Shown here: in pieces, positions 27,240-35,663 of the stretch | How the letters are laid out: each line of letters opens with the position of its first letter | Position numbering within the stretch: the stretch's first letter is position 1 | From: Micromonospora sp. MH99 | GTDB lineage: Bacteria; Actinomycetota; Actinomycetes; Mycobacteriales; Micromonosporaceae | DNA length: 64,000 nt | Assembly (NCBI RefSeq): GCF_021442385.1 | Contig: NZ_MUZA01000008.1 | Location: forward strand, 62,001 to 126,000 | Direction of reading: 5' to 3' | Notes under the pieces: model-generated | Told to the model about the DNA's origin: nothing | What the model saw: the letters and a program-made list of their open reading frames with translations, nothing else | The model's database searches: none | Translations under genes and position numbers: made by a program

Positions 27240-27815
27240 TCAGGGCCGGACCTGGCGGGCGGCGCGCAACGCCTCGGCCCACCAGGCCAGCTCGCTCAGC
27301 GTGGCGTCGGCGGCCTGCCGCAGCGGCTCGTCGTCGACCAGCCGACCGGCGACGTCGAGTCGCTCCCAGGGAGCCCGGAGCACCACCCCGGAGCGGGTCG
27401 TGGCGGCCTGCACCTCGGCGAAGACCAGCCGGAGCTGCTCGACCGCGCGGATGCCGCCGGAGCCCGCGCCGTACGACACGAAGGCCACCGGCTTGCGGGC
27501 CCACTCCCGGTAGTGCCAGTCGATGGCGTTCTTCAGGGCGGCCGGGAAGCTGTGGTTGTACTCGGGCGTCACCACGACGAACGCGTCGGCGGCAGCCAAC
27601 CGGGCACTGATCGGGCTGGCCGAATTGCCCCCGGGAGGGGTGTCGGCGAAGGGCAGCGCCACCTCGGCGAGGTCGACGAGGTCCAGGTCGAGGTCCGTAC
27701 GGCGGCTCCCGTGGGCGACGAACCAGTCGGCGATCGAGCGGCCCACCCGAGGTTGCCGGACGCTCCCGACGAGCACGGCGACGGTCGGCGGTGCGGTGTC
27801 CTCTTGCGTAGTCAT
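27240..27815 (-). CDS. NADPH-dependent FMN reductase family protein
   Basis: From ATG 27815 the protein has 191 residues. VAVLVGSVRQPRVGRSIADW is the phosphate loop for FMN, and TPEYNHSFPAALKNAIDW is the family signature. It reduces flavins or quinones with NAD(P)H. It has no untranslated leader if the minus-strand promoter described here is right. The gene faces a MerR-family regulator and precedes an MFS exporter. Confidence 0.93.
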   Translation of the reverse strand: MTTQEDTAPPTVAVLVGSVRQPRVGRSIADWFVAHGSRRTDLDLDLVDLAEVALPFADTPPGGNSASPISARLAAADAFVVVTPEYNHSFPAALKNAIDWHYREWARKPVAFVSYGAGSGGIRAVEQLRLVFAEVQAATTRSGVVLRAPWERLDVAGRLVDDEPLRQAADATLSELAWWAEALRAARQVRP

Positions 27816-27822
27816 GCCTCGG

Positions 27823-27853
27823 ACGCTAGGACTTGAACTAATGGTGAAGTCAA
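27823..27853 (-). promoter_or_regulatory. MerR-type promoter with 19-nt spacer and palindromic operator
   Basis: On the minus strand, TTGACT (27853-27848) and TAGCGT (27828-27823) are spaced by 19 nt, the over-long spacing typical of promoters activated by MerR proteins. The spacer holds an inverted repeat with arms GACTT (27830-27834) and AAGTC (27847-27851). Transcription would start about at the ATG of the reductase gene (27815), so the mRNA is probably leaderless. Confidence 0.7.
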
Positions 27854-27872
27854 TGGCGGCGGGGGAGTGGCG

Positions 27873-28220
27873 ATGGGCACGTTGACGGTCGGCGAGGTGG
27901 CCCGCGACAGCGGGGTCAGCGGCTCCGCCGTGCGGTTCTACGAGCGGCAGGGCCTGATCACGGCTGCCCGCACCGGCGGCAACCAGCGGCGCTTCGACGC
28001 CGACGCGGCCTGTCGGATCAGGGTGGCGCGGGTGGCCCAGCGCGTCGGCCTGACCGTCAACGAGATCCGCGACCTGCTCGCGGCCCTGCCACCCGACCCC
28101 CAACTGGCCGATTGGCAGGGGCTGCACGATCGGCTGACCGCCGAGGCCGAGCGGCGCATCCGCGACCTGCACGCGGCACTGGACGACATCGGCTCCGGCC
28201 GCCGCCTCTGCGACCTCTGA
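27873..28220 (+). CDS. SoxR-like MerR-family regulator without Fe-S cysteines
   Basis: The 115-residue protein starts at ATG 27873 with GGGGGAG upstream; GTG 27867 is possible. LTVGEVARDSGVSGSAVRFYE, GGNQRRFDADA, ARVAQRVGLTVNEI and a helical dimer region align well with SoxR. The protein ends in GSGRRLCDL where SoxR has its CX2CXCX5C iron-sulphur cluster, so only one cysteine remains. It lies divergent from the flavin reductase gene and probably controls it from the palindrome between them. The signal cannot be the SoxR cluster. Confidence 0.85.
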   Translation: MGTLTVGEVARDSGVSGSAVRFYERQGLITAARTGGNQRRFDADAACRIRVARVAQRVGLTVNEIRDLLAALPPDPQLADWQGLHDRLTAEAERRIRDLHAALDDIGSGRRLCDL

Positions 28221-28337
28221 CCTCGACCGTCCGCAGTCCGCAGTCCGCTGATCGTCGCCCGCGCGCCCTGACGATCAGGGCAGATGCCCCGGCTGGTCAA
28301 CCACGGCCATCCGGATGACGGCGGCGAGCAGCTCACC

Positions 28338-28416
28338 GGCCCAGGCCCAAGGCCCAAGGCCCACGGCCCACGGCAAGGCCCACGGCACGGCCCACGGCCC
28401 ACGGCCCACGGCCCAC
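28338..28416. repeat. Heptamer repeat tract based on GGCCCAC
   Basis: Ten or so imperfect copies of GGCCCAC/GGCCCAA, some shortened, fill 28338-28416. It lies in the 372-nt gap between the MerR gene and the XRE gene, with a long palindrome following. No gene is supported here. Confidence 0.85.
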
Positions 28417-28424
28417 CTTGACGT

Positions 28425-28495
28425 CCTTTGCTCTGCTTGAGCGGAGGCAACACTGAGAGCCTCCCACTGTCGCCTCCGTTGAAGCAGAGCAAAGG
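28425..28495. repeat. Long imperfect palindrome, 24-bp arms
   Basis: The arms 28425-28448 and 28472-28495 are complementary at 22 of 24 positions; each starts or ends with the block CCTTTGCTCTGCTT or its complement. The loop is 23 nt. There is no T-tract. It could form a very stable hairpin or be a dispersed repeat. Confidence 0.85.
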
Positions 28496-28592
28496 ATGCG
28501 TGCGGGGTGCGGCGAGTCCCTGAGCCGGCCAGCTTTCCACAGGGTTATCCACAGGGGTTGAGAGGCAGGTCTCGGCCGAGAATGGTTGTCGG

Positions 28593-29096
28593 ATGGCCTC
28601 CGCACTCGTTCCTCCTTCGCCACCCGGCCCGACCGTCGGGCGGTTTCCCATCACCGGCCTGGTCCGGCGAGCCCGTCGGATGAAGGGGTTGGGGCAACGC
28701 CAGATGGCCCGCTTCGCCAAGGTCTCACCGTCGACCGTGGGCAAGGTCGAGGCCGGCAGCCTGATACCGAGCCTGGCGGTGCTGGAGCGCCTACTCGGCG
28801 CGGCCGGGCTCTATCTGGTGGTGGTGGACCAGGAGGGCCGGGTGATTCAACCGATGGTCGACCGCGACGACGTTCACGACGGCGCCGGACGCCGCTACCC
28901 CGCCCACCTCGATACGATCCTCGATCCTGAGCCGGGGGAGTGGTGGGGGGACATCTACGGCCTGGCACGGCCACCGGAGACCTACCACCGCAGCTCGGCG
29001 GACCGCGAGGCGCGACGCCGACGCAGCCAGTGGGAGGTGCGGGTCGCGCAGCATCGGCACCTGCCACCGCCCCCGATCATCGACGAATACTACTGA
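28593..29096 (+). CDS. XRE-family helix-turn-helix protein
   Basis: The 167-residue protein has an XRE HTH at about 22-75: VRRARRMKGLGQRQMARFAKVSPSTVGKVE. A region with YLVVVDQEG follows, then a charged C-terminus rich in Arg and Pro ending PPPPIIDEYY. It appears to be a stand-alone transcription regulator with an unknown ligand. It faces the nuclease gene across a strong terminator. Confidence 0.8.
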   Translation: MASALVPPSPPGPTVGRFPITGLVRRARRMKGLGQRQMARFAKVSPSTVGKVEAGSLIPSLAVLERLLGAAGLYLVVVDQEGRVIQPMVDRDDVHDGAGRRYPAHLDTILDPEPGEWWGDIYGLARPPETYHRSSADREARRRRSQWEVRVAQHRHLPPPPIIDEYY

Positions 29097-29106
29097 CACC
29101 GCGAAC

Positions 29107-29139
29107 GGCCCACCCTCCGGGGAAACCGGAGGGTGGGCC
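29107..29139. terminator. Bidirectional terminator hairpin
   Basis: GGCCCACCCTCCGG and CCGGAGGGTGGGCC form a perfect 14-bp stem with loop GGAAA between two converging genes (ends at 29096 and 29154). Confidence 0.85.
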
Positions 29140-29153
29140 GTCAGTGCCGTCGT

Positions 29154-32100
29154 TCAGTCGTCGTTGGTGATCGTGCCGGTCGCCAGGGGGTCGGCCAGCC
29201 GCAGGCCGGGCACCCCGGCCACCAGCAGGGTCAACTTCTCGTCCGACTCACGCCGCCGGTCACCCCGCACGGTGACCGGGAAAGCCACCGAGGTGTCACC
29301 GGCGGCCAACACCCGGCAACCGGCGTACGCGTCGAAGTCCGAGCCCGCCTGCGCCGTGAGGCCGACGGTCGCGGCGCAGAGCAGCACCGGCTGGGACAAC
29401 GGACGGGACACGGTCGCCGTGAAGGTGAGCTGACGGGTGCCCTGGTCGCCCTCGACCACCGACGTGTCGGCGACGGTCAACGACGCCCGGGACCGGAAAC
29501 GGGCCACCTGCGGGTCGTGGTCGCTGGAGCCCCGCGACCCGTCACCAGTGAACTCCGCCGGCCAGTCGGCATTGACGTGCGCCGCCCGCACCTGCACCAG
29601 GTCACCGTAGAGCGCGTCGTTGACGAACAGGTGGTCGAGAGTCTGCGCCTGCCCCTCGAAGCTGTACGAGTAGGCCGACGCGGGCACCTGTGCGACGAGG
29701 GTGTCCCACAGGTTGTGCAGGCCGGCCACGTAGAGCGGGGCGAGCTGGTCCGACGGCGTCGGCTGCGCCGCGGTGGCGATGGGATCGTCCGGGCGGGGGA
29801 AGACGTTCAGGTCCCCGCCGTAGACCACCCGGGCGCTCCGATCGGACGCCTCGATCGCGGTGACGATCGCCGCGCCGTACGTCGCCTGCTCCCGCCGCTG
29901 CCCGATCCGGCCGTCCGGGCCGGAGGAGTAGTGGTTGCTCAGCGCGTACAGGGTGAACCGCTCGGCCGCACCGGGCGCCGCGGCGACCGTGAACTTGCCC
30001 AGCTGGGGTGCCCGGGTGAAGACGTTGTTCCCGTCCTTGCCGGTGGAGGTGTCCACATCGGCCGGCAGCACCGCGTTGAGGGCCTTCGGGTTCTGCACGT
30101 CGGCGTTGCCCGGCAGCCCGGGGGCCCGGTACTGGACGGTCGGCGCCGAGCCGAGCAGCGGGTCGTTCGCCGTCGCGGCCGCCAACGACAGCCGGTCCGT
30201 GCGGTACAGGAACGCGGCGGTGATACCGCGGGCGTCCGCGCCGGTCCGGTCATAGGTCGCGGCGTACGCCGGCCCGCCGGCCGCCGCCACCGCGAGCGCC
30301 AACTCCTGGATGCTGTCCGGAGCACCGTCGGCGTTGTTGGTGTCGCCGCAGGCCAGCGCCGCACCGGAGACCGTGCAGATGTCCTGGTCCTCGGCCTCCT
30401 GCACCAGGATCAGATCCGGCGCGTGCAGATCGGAGACGATCTGGTCGGCGAGCGACGTCAGGTGCTCCCGGTAGTCCGCCTCGCTGCTCGGCACGTAGTC
30501 GAACGGCGGGCTGACGCCCGGGCAGCCGGAGTTGCCGGCGAAGTCGCAGCCGTCGAACGGGTCGTCGCGGTAGTCGTACAGGTTCTCCACGTTGTACGTG
30601 GCGACCGCTACCTCCTGGGAACGGTCCGCCGGCTTCGGCGGGTTGTTCTTCGACGGGTCGGCCCCGGCGTCGAACTCGGCCCGCTCGACCTGCACGCCGT
30701 ACTTCTCGAACGAGTAGTAGACGCCGCCCACCGCATCCGCGCGCAGGGTGTCGAAGGTGTGCGCCGGCGGGAGCAGCGCGGTGCTGTCCCCGGCGGTGCC
30801 CTTCACGCCCATGCTGCCGAGCAGCACGCGCTGACCGTTACCATCGTCGAAGCGGCGGCTCGGGTCGTTGTCCAGCGGGTGGGAGTCCCGAAAGACCCGT
30901 CGGGCGTACGGGTCGGCGCGGTCGAGCAGCGGGTCGTCCCGGTCGACGACCCACAGCTCCGCGTCCGCCGTGGACGAGAAGACGTCGCGACCGCTCACCG
31001 CGCCGCTGCCCGCGCGGACGCGCAGCCGGGCGCCCTCGTGCCGCTCCCACCAGCGCTGCGCCTCGGTCAGCTCGACCGGTGGCACCGCGTCGGTCACCGC
31101 GACAGTCGTGTCCACGTCCAGGCCGGTGGCGATCTGGCGGACCAGCGACGCGCCGGAGAGCTGGGTGAGGTTGTAGTACTCCGACACCCGGGCCCGGAGC
31201 ACCACCTCGTCGCCGACCGTCGGCACGTAGCCGCCGATCAGCGAGGTGAACGTGCCCATGAACACGAAGACGCCGTCGGAGCTGGTCGGGTCACCGTCGG
31301 TGTCGCCGCTGCGGCTCTGCAGGAAGAACCCGTTCTGCTCCGCCCCGGCCGCCGTCCGGGCGAGCGTCAACTGGGTGATCACGCCCCGGACGTCGTACAT
31401 CGTGCTGCTGGTGCCGTTGCCGCTCGCCGGTGCGAGCGGTGACCGGTCGGCGGGGCCGGACTCGGCGTCGGTGGTCGGACCCTGCACCTCGCCGACGGTC
31501 AGCTCCCGGGTGACCTGCACGGCCAGCGCGCAGGTGGCGGTGCCACCGCCCGCGTCGGTAGTGGTCACGGTGACGGTGTACGCCCCGGCGGTGAGGTCGG
31601 CGCTCGCGCTGATCGTGGCGCGGGCGGTGCCGCCCACCTCGTCGGCCGGGGTGAACGCGGTACGGGTGATCGAGCCGGAGGCAGGGCTCGGGCTGATCGC
31701 GGTCACCGCCAGGTCGACGATCGTGTCGTCGGGGTCGACGGCGGTCACCTCGCGGCTCGCGGCCGTCCCGGCGGCGGTGACCAGCGGCCCACCACAGGTC
31801 AGTGTGGCCGGCGCATCGACCGGGCCGCCGCCGTCCACGGTGTGCGAGCCGAGCCCGTCGAAGGTGTCGACGGGCAGACCGGTCCACTGCGCGGCCGGGT
31901 CGAACGCGTCCGACGGATCGGTGTCGCCCGACGTCACCGTGGGCAGCCGGCGCAGCGTGTTGTCCGCCGTGCTCGTCGCGCCTGTGCCCCACTCGGCACC
32001 CGGGTCGACGCCCACCTGGCCGATCGAGTCGAGCACAGTGGTGCCCCGGCGCAGCACTATCGCGTCGTCGCCGTTGAACAGGCTCGCCCCGGTGGTCTGG

Positions 32101-32432
32101 TCGGCCTGGGCGAGGATGGCCGCCCCGGCCGAGGCGCTGGCGAACACGAACGCGTCACCGGCGGCCACGGTCCCGGCCAGCGCGATGCTTGTCGGTGTGG
32201 TGGAGCCGTTGAAGTAGAGCTGCAACTGGTAGCCGCCTGCGGTGAGGTCGACGGCGGCGCCGGTGCCGTTGAACAGCTCGATCGCCTTGTTGTTCGACGA
32301 GCCTTCGACGTACTCCGAGATGAACAGGTCGGTGGGCGCGGCGCTGGCCGCGGTGGGTGTGACGCCGAGGGCCGTGACGGTCACTGCGGCGGTGGCGATC
32401 GCGAGCGCTGCTGTCGTGCGGCGCGGGCGCAT
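29154..32432 (-). CDS. Secreted nuclease with lamin-tail, OB-like and EEP domains
   Basis: The 1,092-residue protein has a signal peptide ending near ASA-AP (residue 32) and a lamin-tail domain (about 33-165, LFISEYVEGSSNNKAIELFN). An Ig-like part and a NucH/ExeM-type region with VRGVITQL and NGFFLQS follow. An endonuclease/exonuclease/phosphatase domain comes next (about 605-985: VATYNVENLYD, LVQEAEDQD, VVYGGDLNVFP, and SSDHDPQVARF with the catalytic His). A Calx-beta-like module forms the C-terminus (VVEGDQGTRQLTFTATVS). This is an extracellular DNase/phosphodiesterase, probably for nutrient or biofilm DNA. ATG 32432 follows GGAGG. Confidence 0.9.
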   Translation of the reverse strand: MRPRRTTAALAIATAAVTVTALGVTPTAASAAPTDLFISEYVEGSSNNKAIELFNGTGAAVDLTAGGYQLQLYFNGSTTPTSIALAGTVAAGDAFVFASASAGAAILAQADQTTGASLFNGDDAIVLRRGTTVLDSIGQVGVDPGAEWGTGATSTADNTLRRLPTVTSGDTDPSDAFDPAAQWTGLPVDTFDGLGSHTVDGGGPVDAPATLTCGGPLVTAAGTAASREVTAVDPDDTIVDLAVTAISPSPASGSITRTAFTPADEVGGTARATISASADLTAGAYTVTVTTTDAGGGTATCALAVQVTRELTVGEVQGPTTDAESGPADRSPLAPASGNGTSSTMYDVRGVITQLTLARTAAGAEQNGFFLQSRSGDTDGDPTSSDGVFVFMGTFTSLIGGYVPTVGDEVVLRARVSEYYNLTQLSGASLVRQIATGLDVDTTVAVTDAVPPVELTEAQRWWERHEGARLRVRAGSGAVSGRDVFSSTADAELWVVDRDDPLLDRADPYARRVFRDSHPLDNDPSRRFDDGNGQRVLLGSMGVKGTAGDSTALLPPAHTFDTLRADAVGGVYYSFEKYGVQVERAEFDAGADPSKNNPPKPADRSQEVAVATYNVENLYDYRDDPFDGCDFAGNSGCPGVSPPFDYVPSSEADYREHLTSLADQIVSDLHAPDLILVQEAEDQDICTVSGAALACGDTNNADGAPDSIQELALAVAAAGGPAYAATYDRTGADARGITAAFLYRTDRLSLAAATANDPLLGSAPTVQYRAPGLPGNADVQNPKALNAVLPADVDTSTGKDGNNVFTRAPQLGKFTVAAAPGAAERFTLYALSNHYSSGPDGRIGQRREQATYGAAIVTAIEASDRSARVVYGGDLNVFPRPDDPIATAAQPTPSDQLAPLYVAGLHNLWDTLVAQVPASAYSYSFEGQAQTLDHLFVNDALYGDLVQVRAAHVNADWPAEFTGDGSRGSSDHDPQVARFRSRASLTVADTSVVEGDQGTRQLTFTATVSRPLSQPVLLCAATVGLTAQAGSDFDAYAGCRVLAAGDTSVAFPVTVRGDRRRESDEKLTLLVAGVPGLRLADPLATGTITNDD

Positions 32433-32524
32433 AGGGCCTCCACGATGGGTGGATGGGAGTCAACGCACGTTAAGGGGCGTAACCGTCCATCGTCCATCCC
32501 CCACCGGACAGTTTCGTGAATTCC

Positions 32525-33541
32525 TCAGCGCGGCGGGTCGAGGCGGTGCACCAGTTCGGCGACGTCGACGCTGTATTCGCACCAGTCCCGGTCGGGCCGG
32601 TAGCCCAGCTCCGCGTTGACCTTGAGCATCGCCTCGTTGGCCTGGGCGTTCCAGGTCTGCACCTCGGCCAGCTCCGGCTCGGCGGAGCGCAGCTCCAGCA
32701 GCATCCGCGCCTTGATCGCCCGGTCGATGCCGTAACCCCGGTGGTCCTGCGCGACGATCGTGTCGTACTGGTCGGCTCGGGTGGGGTGCTGCGCCGGCAC
32801 CACGACCTCGGTCAGGCCGGCCACCTCGCCACTCTGCTCGTGCCGGGCCAGGACGATGTACGGCTTCATGCCCCGCCGGTGCAGGGTGTCCAGGCTGTCC
32901 CGCAGCCGCTCCGGGTCATACGAGCTGGGACGCAGCTCGCCGTCGTCGACGTCGCGCACCTCGGCCTTGGCCCGCGCGTACGACTCGATCAGGTCGTCCG
33001 GTGGCCCACCGGGATAGAACTCCAGGTGGTAGCCCGCGCCGATCCCGGTGGCCATCTCGGCCAGCTCGGCCCAGTCCACCGAGGTCAGGTCGAGCACGCT
33101 GCGCGTCTCCACGTACTCCCGGGTGAAGCCGAGCGACTCGTAGAAGCCCACCGCCGGCGTGTCGCCGACCACCTCGACCCCGATCGACTGGAAACCCTCC
33201 TGGTAGACGCGGCGGGCGGCGCGCAGCACCAGCTCGCGGCCGAGGCCGTTGCGTCGGACGGAGGGATGCACCAGCACCTCGAGCACCCCGATGTCACCGA
33301 GGAGCAGCACGTGGACCTGCCCGAGGACGGCGCCCGTCTCACCGGGAGCGGTCGGCTCGGCCTGAGCGAGCCAGGAGATCCGCCGCTCACCGGGCATCAC
33401 CTCGCCGAGATACTCCCGCAGGGAGGTCTCCCGCCACGGCGGGTCCTGCGGCAGATCGGCCGCCAGCACCGCGTTCAGCGTTGTCAGCAGCGACGCGATC
33501 TCGGCGGACGACGCGGTCCTGGGGTCCCACTCGCGCACCAT
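32525..33541 (-). CDS. Double-domain GNAT acetyltransferase
   Basis: The 338-residue protein holds two GNAT folds. The first (about 1-160) has LEVLVHPSVRRNGLGRELV as the acetyl-CoA loop and FYESLGFTREY. The second (about 170-335) has IVAQDHRGYGIDRAIKARML and NEAMLKVNAELGYRPDRDW. Tandem GNAT proteins of this kind (Mycothiol-synthase-like layout) are common in actinomycetes; the acceptor is unknown. Start ATG 33541; GTG 33544 is possible. Confidence 0.88.
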   Translation of the reverse strand: MVREWDPRTASSAEIASLLTTLNAVLAADLPQDPPWRETSLREYLGEVMPGERRISWLAQAEPTAPGETGAVLGQVHVLLLGDIGVLEVLVHPSVRRNGLGRELVLRAARRVYQEGFQSIGVEVVGDTPAVGFYESLGFTREYVETRSVLDLTSVDWAELAEMATGIGAGYHLEFYPGGPPDDLIESYARAKAEVRDVDDGELRPSSYDPERLRDSLDTLHRRGMKPYIVLARHEQSGEVAGLTEVVVPAQHPTRADQYDTIVAQDHRGYGIDRAIKARMLLELRSAEPELAEVQTWNAQANEAMLKVNAELGYRPDRDWCEYSVDVAELVHRLDPPR

Positions 33542-33613
33542 CACCCGTCTAGCTTGCCGCTAACGGCTGCTCGGGGGAAGTGTCCAGTTCTCCAATGTAC
33601 GCGGACGATCACA

Positions 33614-35260
33614 TCACGTGCGGCTGGCCCGTCCGTACCGGTCAGCGGTGTCGTAGACGGCCTTGGCGTACTGGCGCACGTCGTTGTACGACAGAATCGC
33701 GTTCCACCAGTCGCCCGGGATGCTGAGGTTGCGGCCGCCCTTGCACAGGTAGTTGCCGGCCGCCAGAGCGGCGTCATCCAGGTCGTGCGGGTCCTTGACG
33801 CCATCCTGGTCGGCGTCCGCGCCGATCTCCTGCCAGGTCGTCGGGATGAACTGCATCGGCCCGATCGCGCGGTCGAACGTGCTGTCCTTGTCCAGGGCGC
33901 CGCGGTCGGTGTCGATGATCCGCATCCGGCCGCCGTTCCCGTCCAACGGCAGCCCGATGATCTGGGGCAGCGCCTTGCCGTCCGCCCCCAAGCGCGCGCC
34001 GTTGGCCGAGCCGTGCCCGGACTCGACCTGGCCGATCGCTGCCAACGTCGTCCAGCTCAGCGCGCAACTGCGATTGGTCTGGGCGAGCATCACCTCGGCG
34101 TACCCGTACGCCTGCACGGCGGTCGCGGGAATGTTGACCTTGGCGGCGACCTGCTGCGCCCAGGCGGCCAGGGAGTCCGAGGGACGGCCGCCGGCCGTCG
34201 GACCGACGGTCGGCCCGGTCGGCATGCCGCCGCTGGGGAACGCTCCGGTGGGGAGCGGCGCGGTCGGCATCGGCCCGGTGGGCAGGGGCCCGGTGGGCAG
34301 CGGGTCGAGGGGCACCGCCGGCGGCAGGGCCACGGTCGGCGCGGCCGTGACGTCGGCCACCGGTCGGGATCCCCGGATGGTCGCCGGGACGAGCAACGCC
34401 CCCGCCGCGGCGGTCGCGGCCACCAGGACCAGCAGGAAGACTCCCGGGACCGTGAGTCGACCGCTGGGCCGGCGGGCCCAGGCGCGGGTCGCCCGGGCGG
34501 CGGTCACCGCGGCCTGACGTGGCGGTGGCACCCGTACGGCGTGCGCGAACGGCACCCGCCGCCGACGGCCACGTTCGGGCACCGGCACCACGGCGACACC
34601 GTCCACCTTGGTCGCCGTCAGGTCGGTGGCGGTCGCGCCCGCCGCTGTCGCGGTGTCGACCTTCGCGGTGTCGGTCTTCGCGTCGTCGACCTTCGCGTCG
34701 TCGACCTTCGCGTCGTCGACCTTCGCGTCGTCGACCTTCGCGACGTCGACCTTCGCGTCGTCGGTCTTCGCGTCGTCGGTCTTCGCGCTCTCGGCCTCCG
34801 CGGTGTCCGCTCGCGGGTTGTCGGTCTTCGGGGCTCCGATGCTGTCGGCCTTCGCGGTGTCGCCCTCGGCGTCGTCGCGCGTCGGGCTCTCGGCCTTCGC
34901 GTCGTCGGCCTCCGCGTCGGCGCTGCCGGCGTCGGCTGCGGTTGGGGCGTCGGGGTCGGTGGTGTCCGAAGAGGGCTTCGCCGGGGCGAGGTCGCCGGTG
35001 GCCCCCAACTGGTCACCGGTCGGGGCACCGACGTTCGGGGAAAGGGGTGCGTCGGTGGTCACGGACGTCGCGGGGGCCTTGGCCTTCGCGTCGGTCGTGC
35101 CGACGCGAAGCCAGGGCCGGCGGGGGCGGGGCACGGCCGCGGGCGCCGGATCCGGTGCGGCGCCCGACTCGGCCAGCGGCCCGTCCAGCGGCGCGGCCGG
35201 CCGAAGCGGTTGCACACGCGTTTTGTCCTCGCCGTCCACCACCCGTCGAGTATCACTCAT
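33614..35260 (-). CDS. Lytic transglycosylase with repetitive cytoplasmic region and membrane anchor
   Basis: ATG 35260 (MSDTRRVVDGEDKT) gives 548 residues. The N-terminal 240 are disordered, acidic and repetitive (DDAKV/DDAKT pentamers). One membrane helix follows (about 270-293), then a Pro/Thr linker with LPTGP repeats (about 310-345). The catalytic domain is at 355-545: AIGQVESGHG with the catalytic Glu near 412, then GPMQFIPTTWQ and AGNYLCKGG. The domain cuts peptidoglycan glycan strands outside the cell. The large intracellular repeat domain is unusual for the family and may bind a cytoskeletal or division partner. Confidence 0.88.
   Translation of the reverse strand: MSDTRRVVDGEDKTRVQPLRPAAPLDGPLAESGAAPDPAPAAVPRPRRPWLRVGTTDAKAKAPATSVTTDAPLSPNVGAPTGDQLGATGDLAPAKPSSDTTDPDAPTAADAGSADAEADDAKAESPTRDDAEGDTAKADSIGAPKTDNPRADTAEAESAKTDDAKTDDAKVDVAKVDDAKVDDAKVDDAKVDDAKTDTAKVDTATAAGATATDLTATKVDGVAVVPVPERGRRRRVPFAHAVRVPPPRQAAVTAARATRAWARRPSGRLTVPGVFLLVLVAATAAAGALLVPATIRGSRPVADVTAAPTVALPPAVPLDPLPTGPLPTGPMPTAPLPTGAFPSGGMPTGPTVGPTAGGRPSDSLAAWAQQVAAKVNIPATAVQAYGYAEVMLAQTNRSCALSWTTLAAIGQVESGHGSANGARLGADGKALPQIIGLPLDGNGGRMRIIDTDRGALDKDSTFDRAIGPMQFIPTTWQEIGADADQDGVKDPHDLDDAALAAGNYLCKGGRNLSIPGDWWNAILSYNDVRQYAKAVYDTADRYGRASRT
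34652..34795 (-). repeat. 15-bp coding tandem repeat (DDAKV array)
   Basis: About nine copies of a 15-bp unit, plus-strand form TTCGCGTCGTCGACC, encode the pentapeptide DDAKV with variants DDAKT, DVAKV and DTAKV. Several adjacent units are identical at DNA level, so the array is probably prone to gain and loss of copies. Confidence 0.85.
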
Positions 35261-35298
35261 GTCCCCGGCGAGCGTCAGGCCCACGTACCCTGATCGCC

Positions 35299-35511
35299 AT
35301 GCCCCGGTACGAGTTCCGCTGCCGCGCCTGCGGCGACACTTTCGAGGTCAACCGTCCGATGGCGGAGGCCGGCGCCCCGGCCACCTGCCCGCAGGGTCAT
35401 GCCGACACGGTCAAGCTGCTCTCGGCGGTGTCGGTCACCGGTCGGGGCGCTGGTGGCGCGCAAGCTCCCGCTGGTGGCGGTGGCTGTTGCGGTGGTGCCT
35501 GCGGCTGCTGA
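35299..35511 (+). CDS. FmdB-family zinc-ribbon protein
   Basis: The 70-residue protein starts MPRYEFRCRACGDTFEV with a CxxC knuckle; the second knuckle is incomplete (TCPQGH). A Gly/Ala linker ends in CCGGACGC, a cysteine-rich tail. This matches the FmdB/CxxC_CXXC_SSSS family of small regulators found throughout actinomycetes. Function is not established. Confidence 0.88.
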   Translation: MPRYEFRCRACGDTFEVNRPMAEAGAPATCPQGHADTVKLLSAVSVTGRGAGGAQAPAGGGGCCGGACGC

Positions 35512-35663
35512 GCTGGCGTTCCGGTGGCCGGCCGGTGGGCTGGCCTTGCCGGGAGCGGGTTCGAGTGGCACCTTGAGGCGGCACGTGCCCGGCCGTTCTC
35601 ACGATGCGTGACCGCTCGGAGTCAGGCAGCATGAACCCGACGTCACGGGCGGAGGTTCCACGC

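Noticed and set aside
28338..28416. CRISPR array
   Set aside because: The repeats are 7-nt simple-sequence units without unique spacers, and no cas genes are present.
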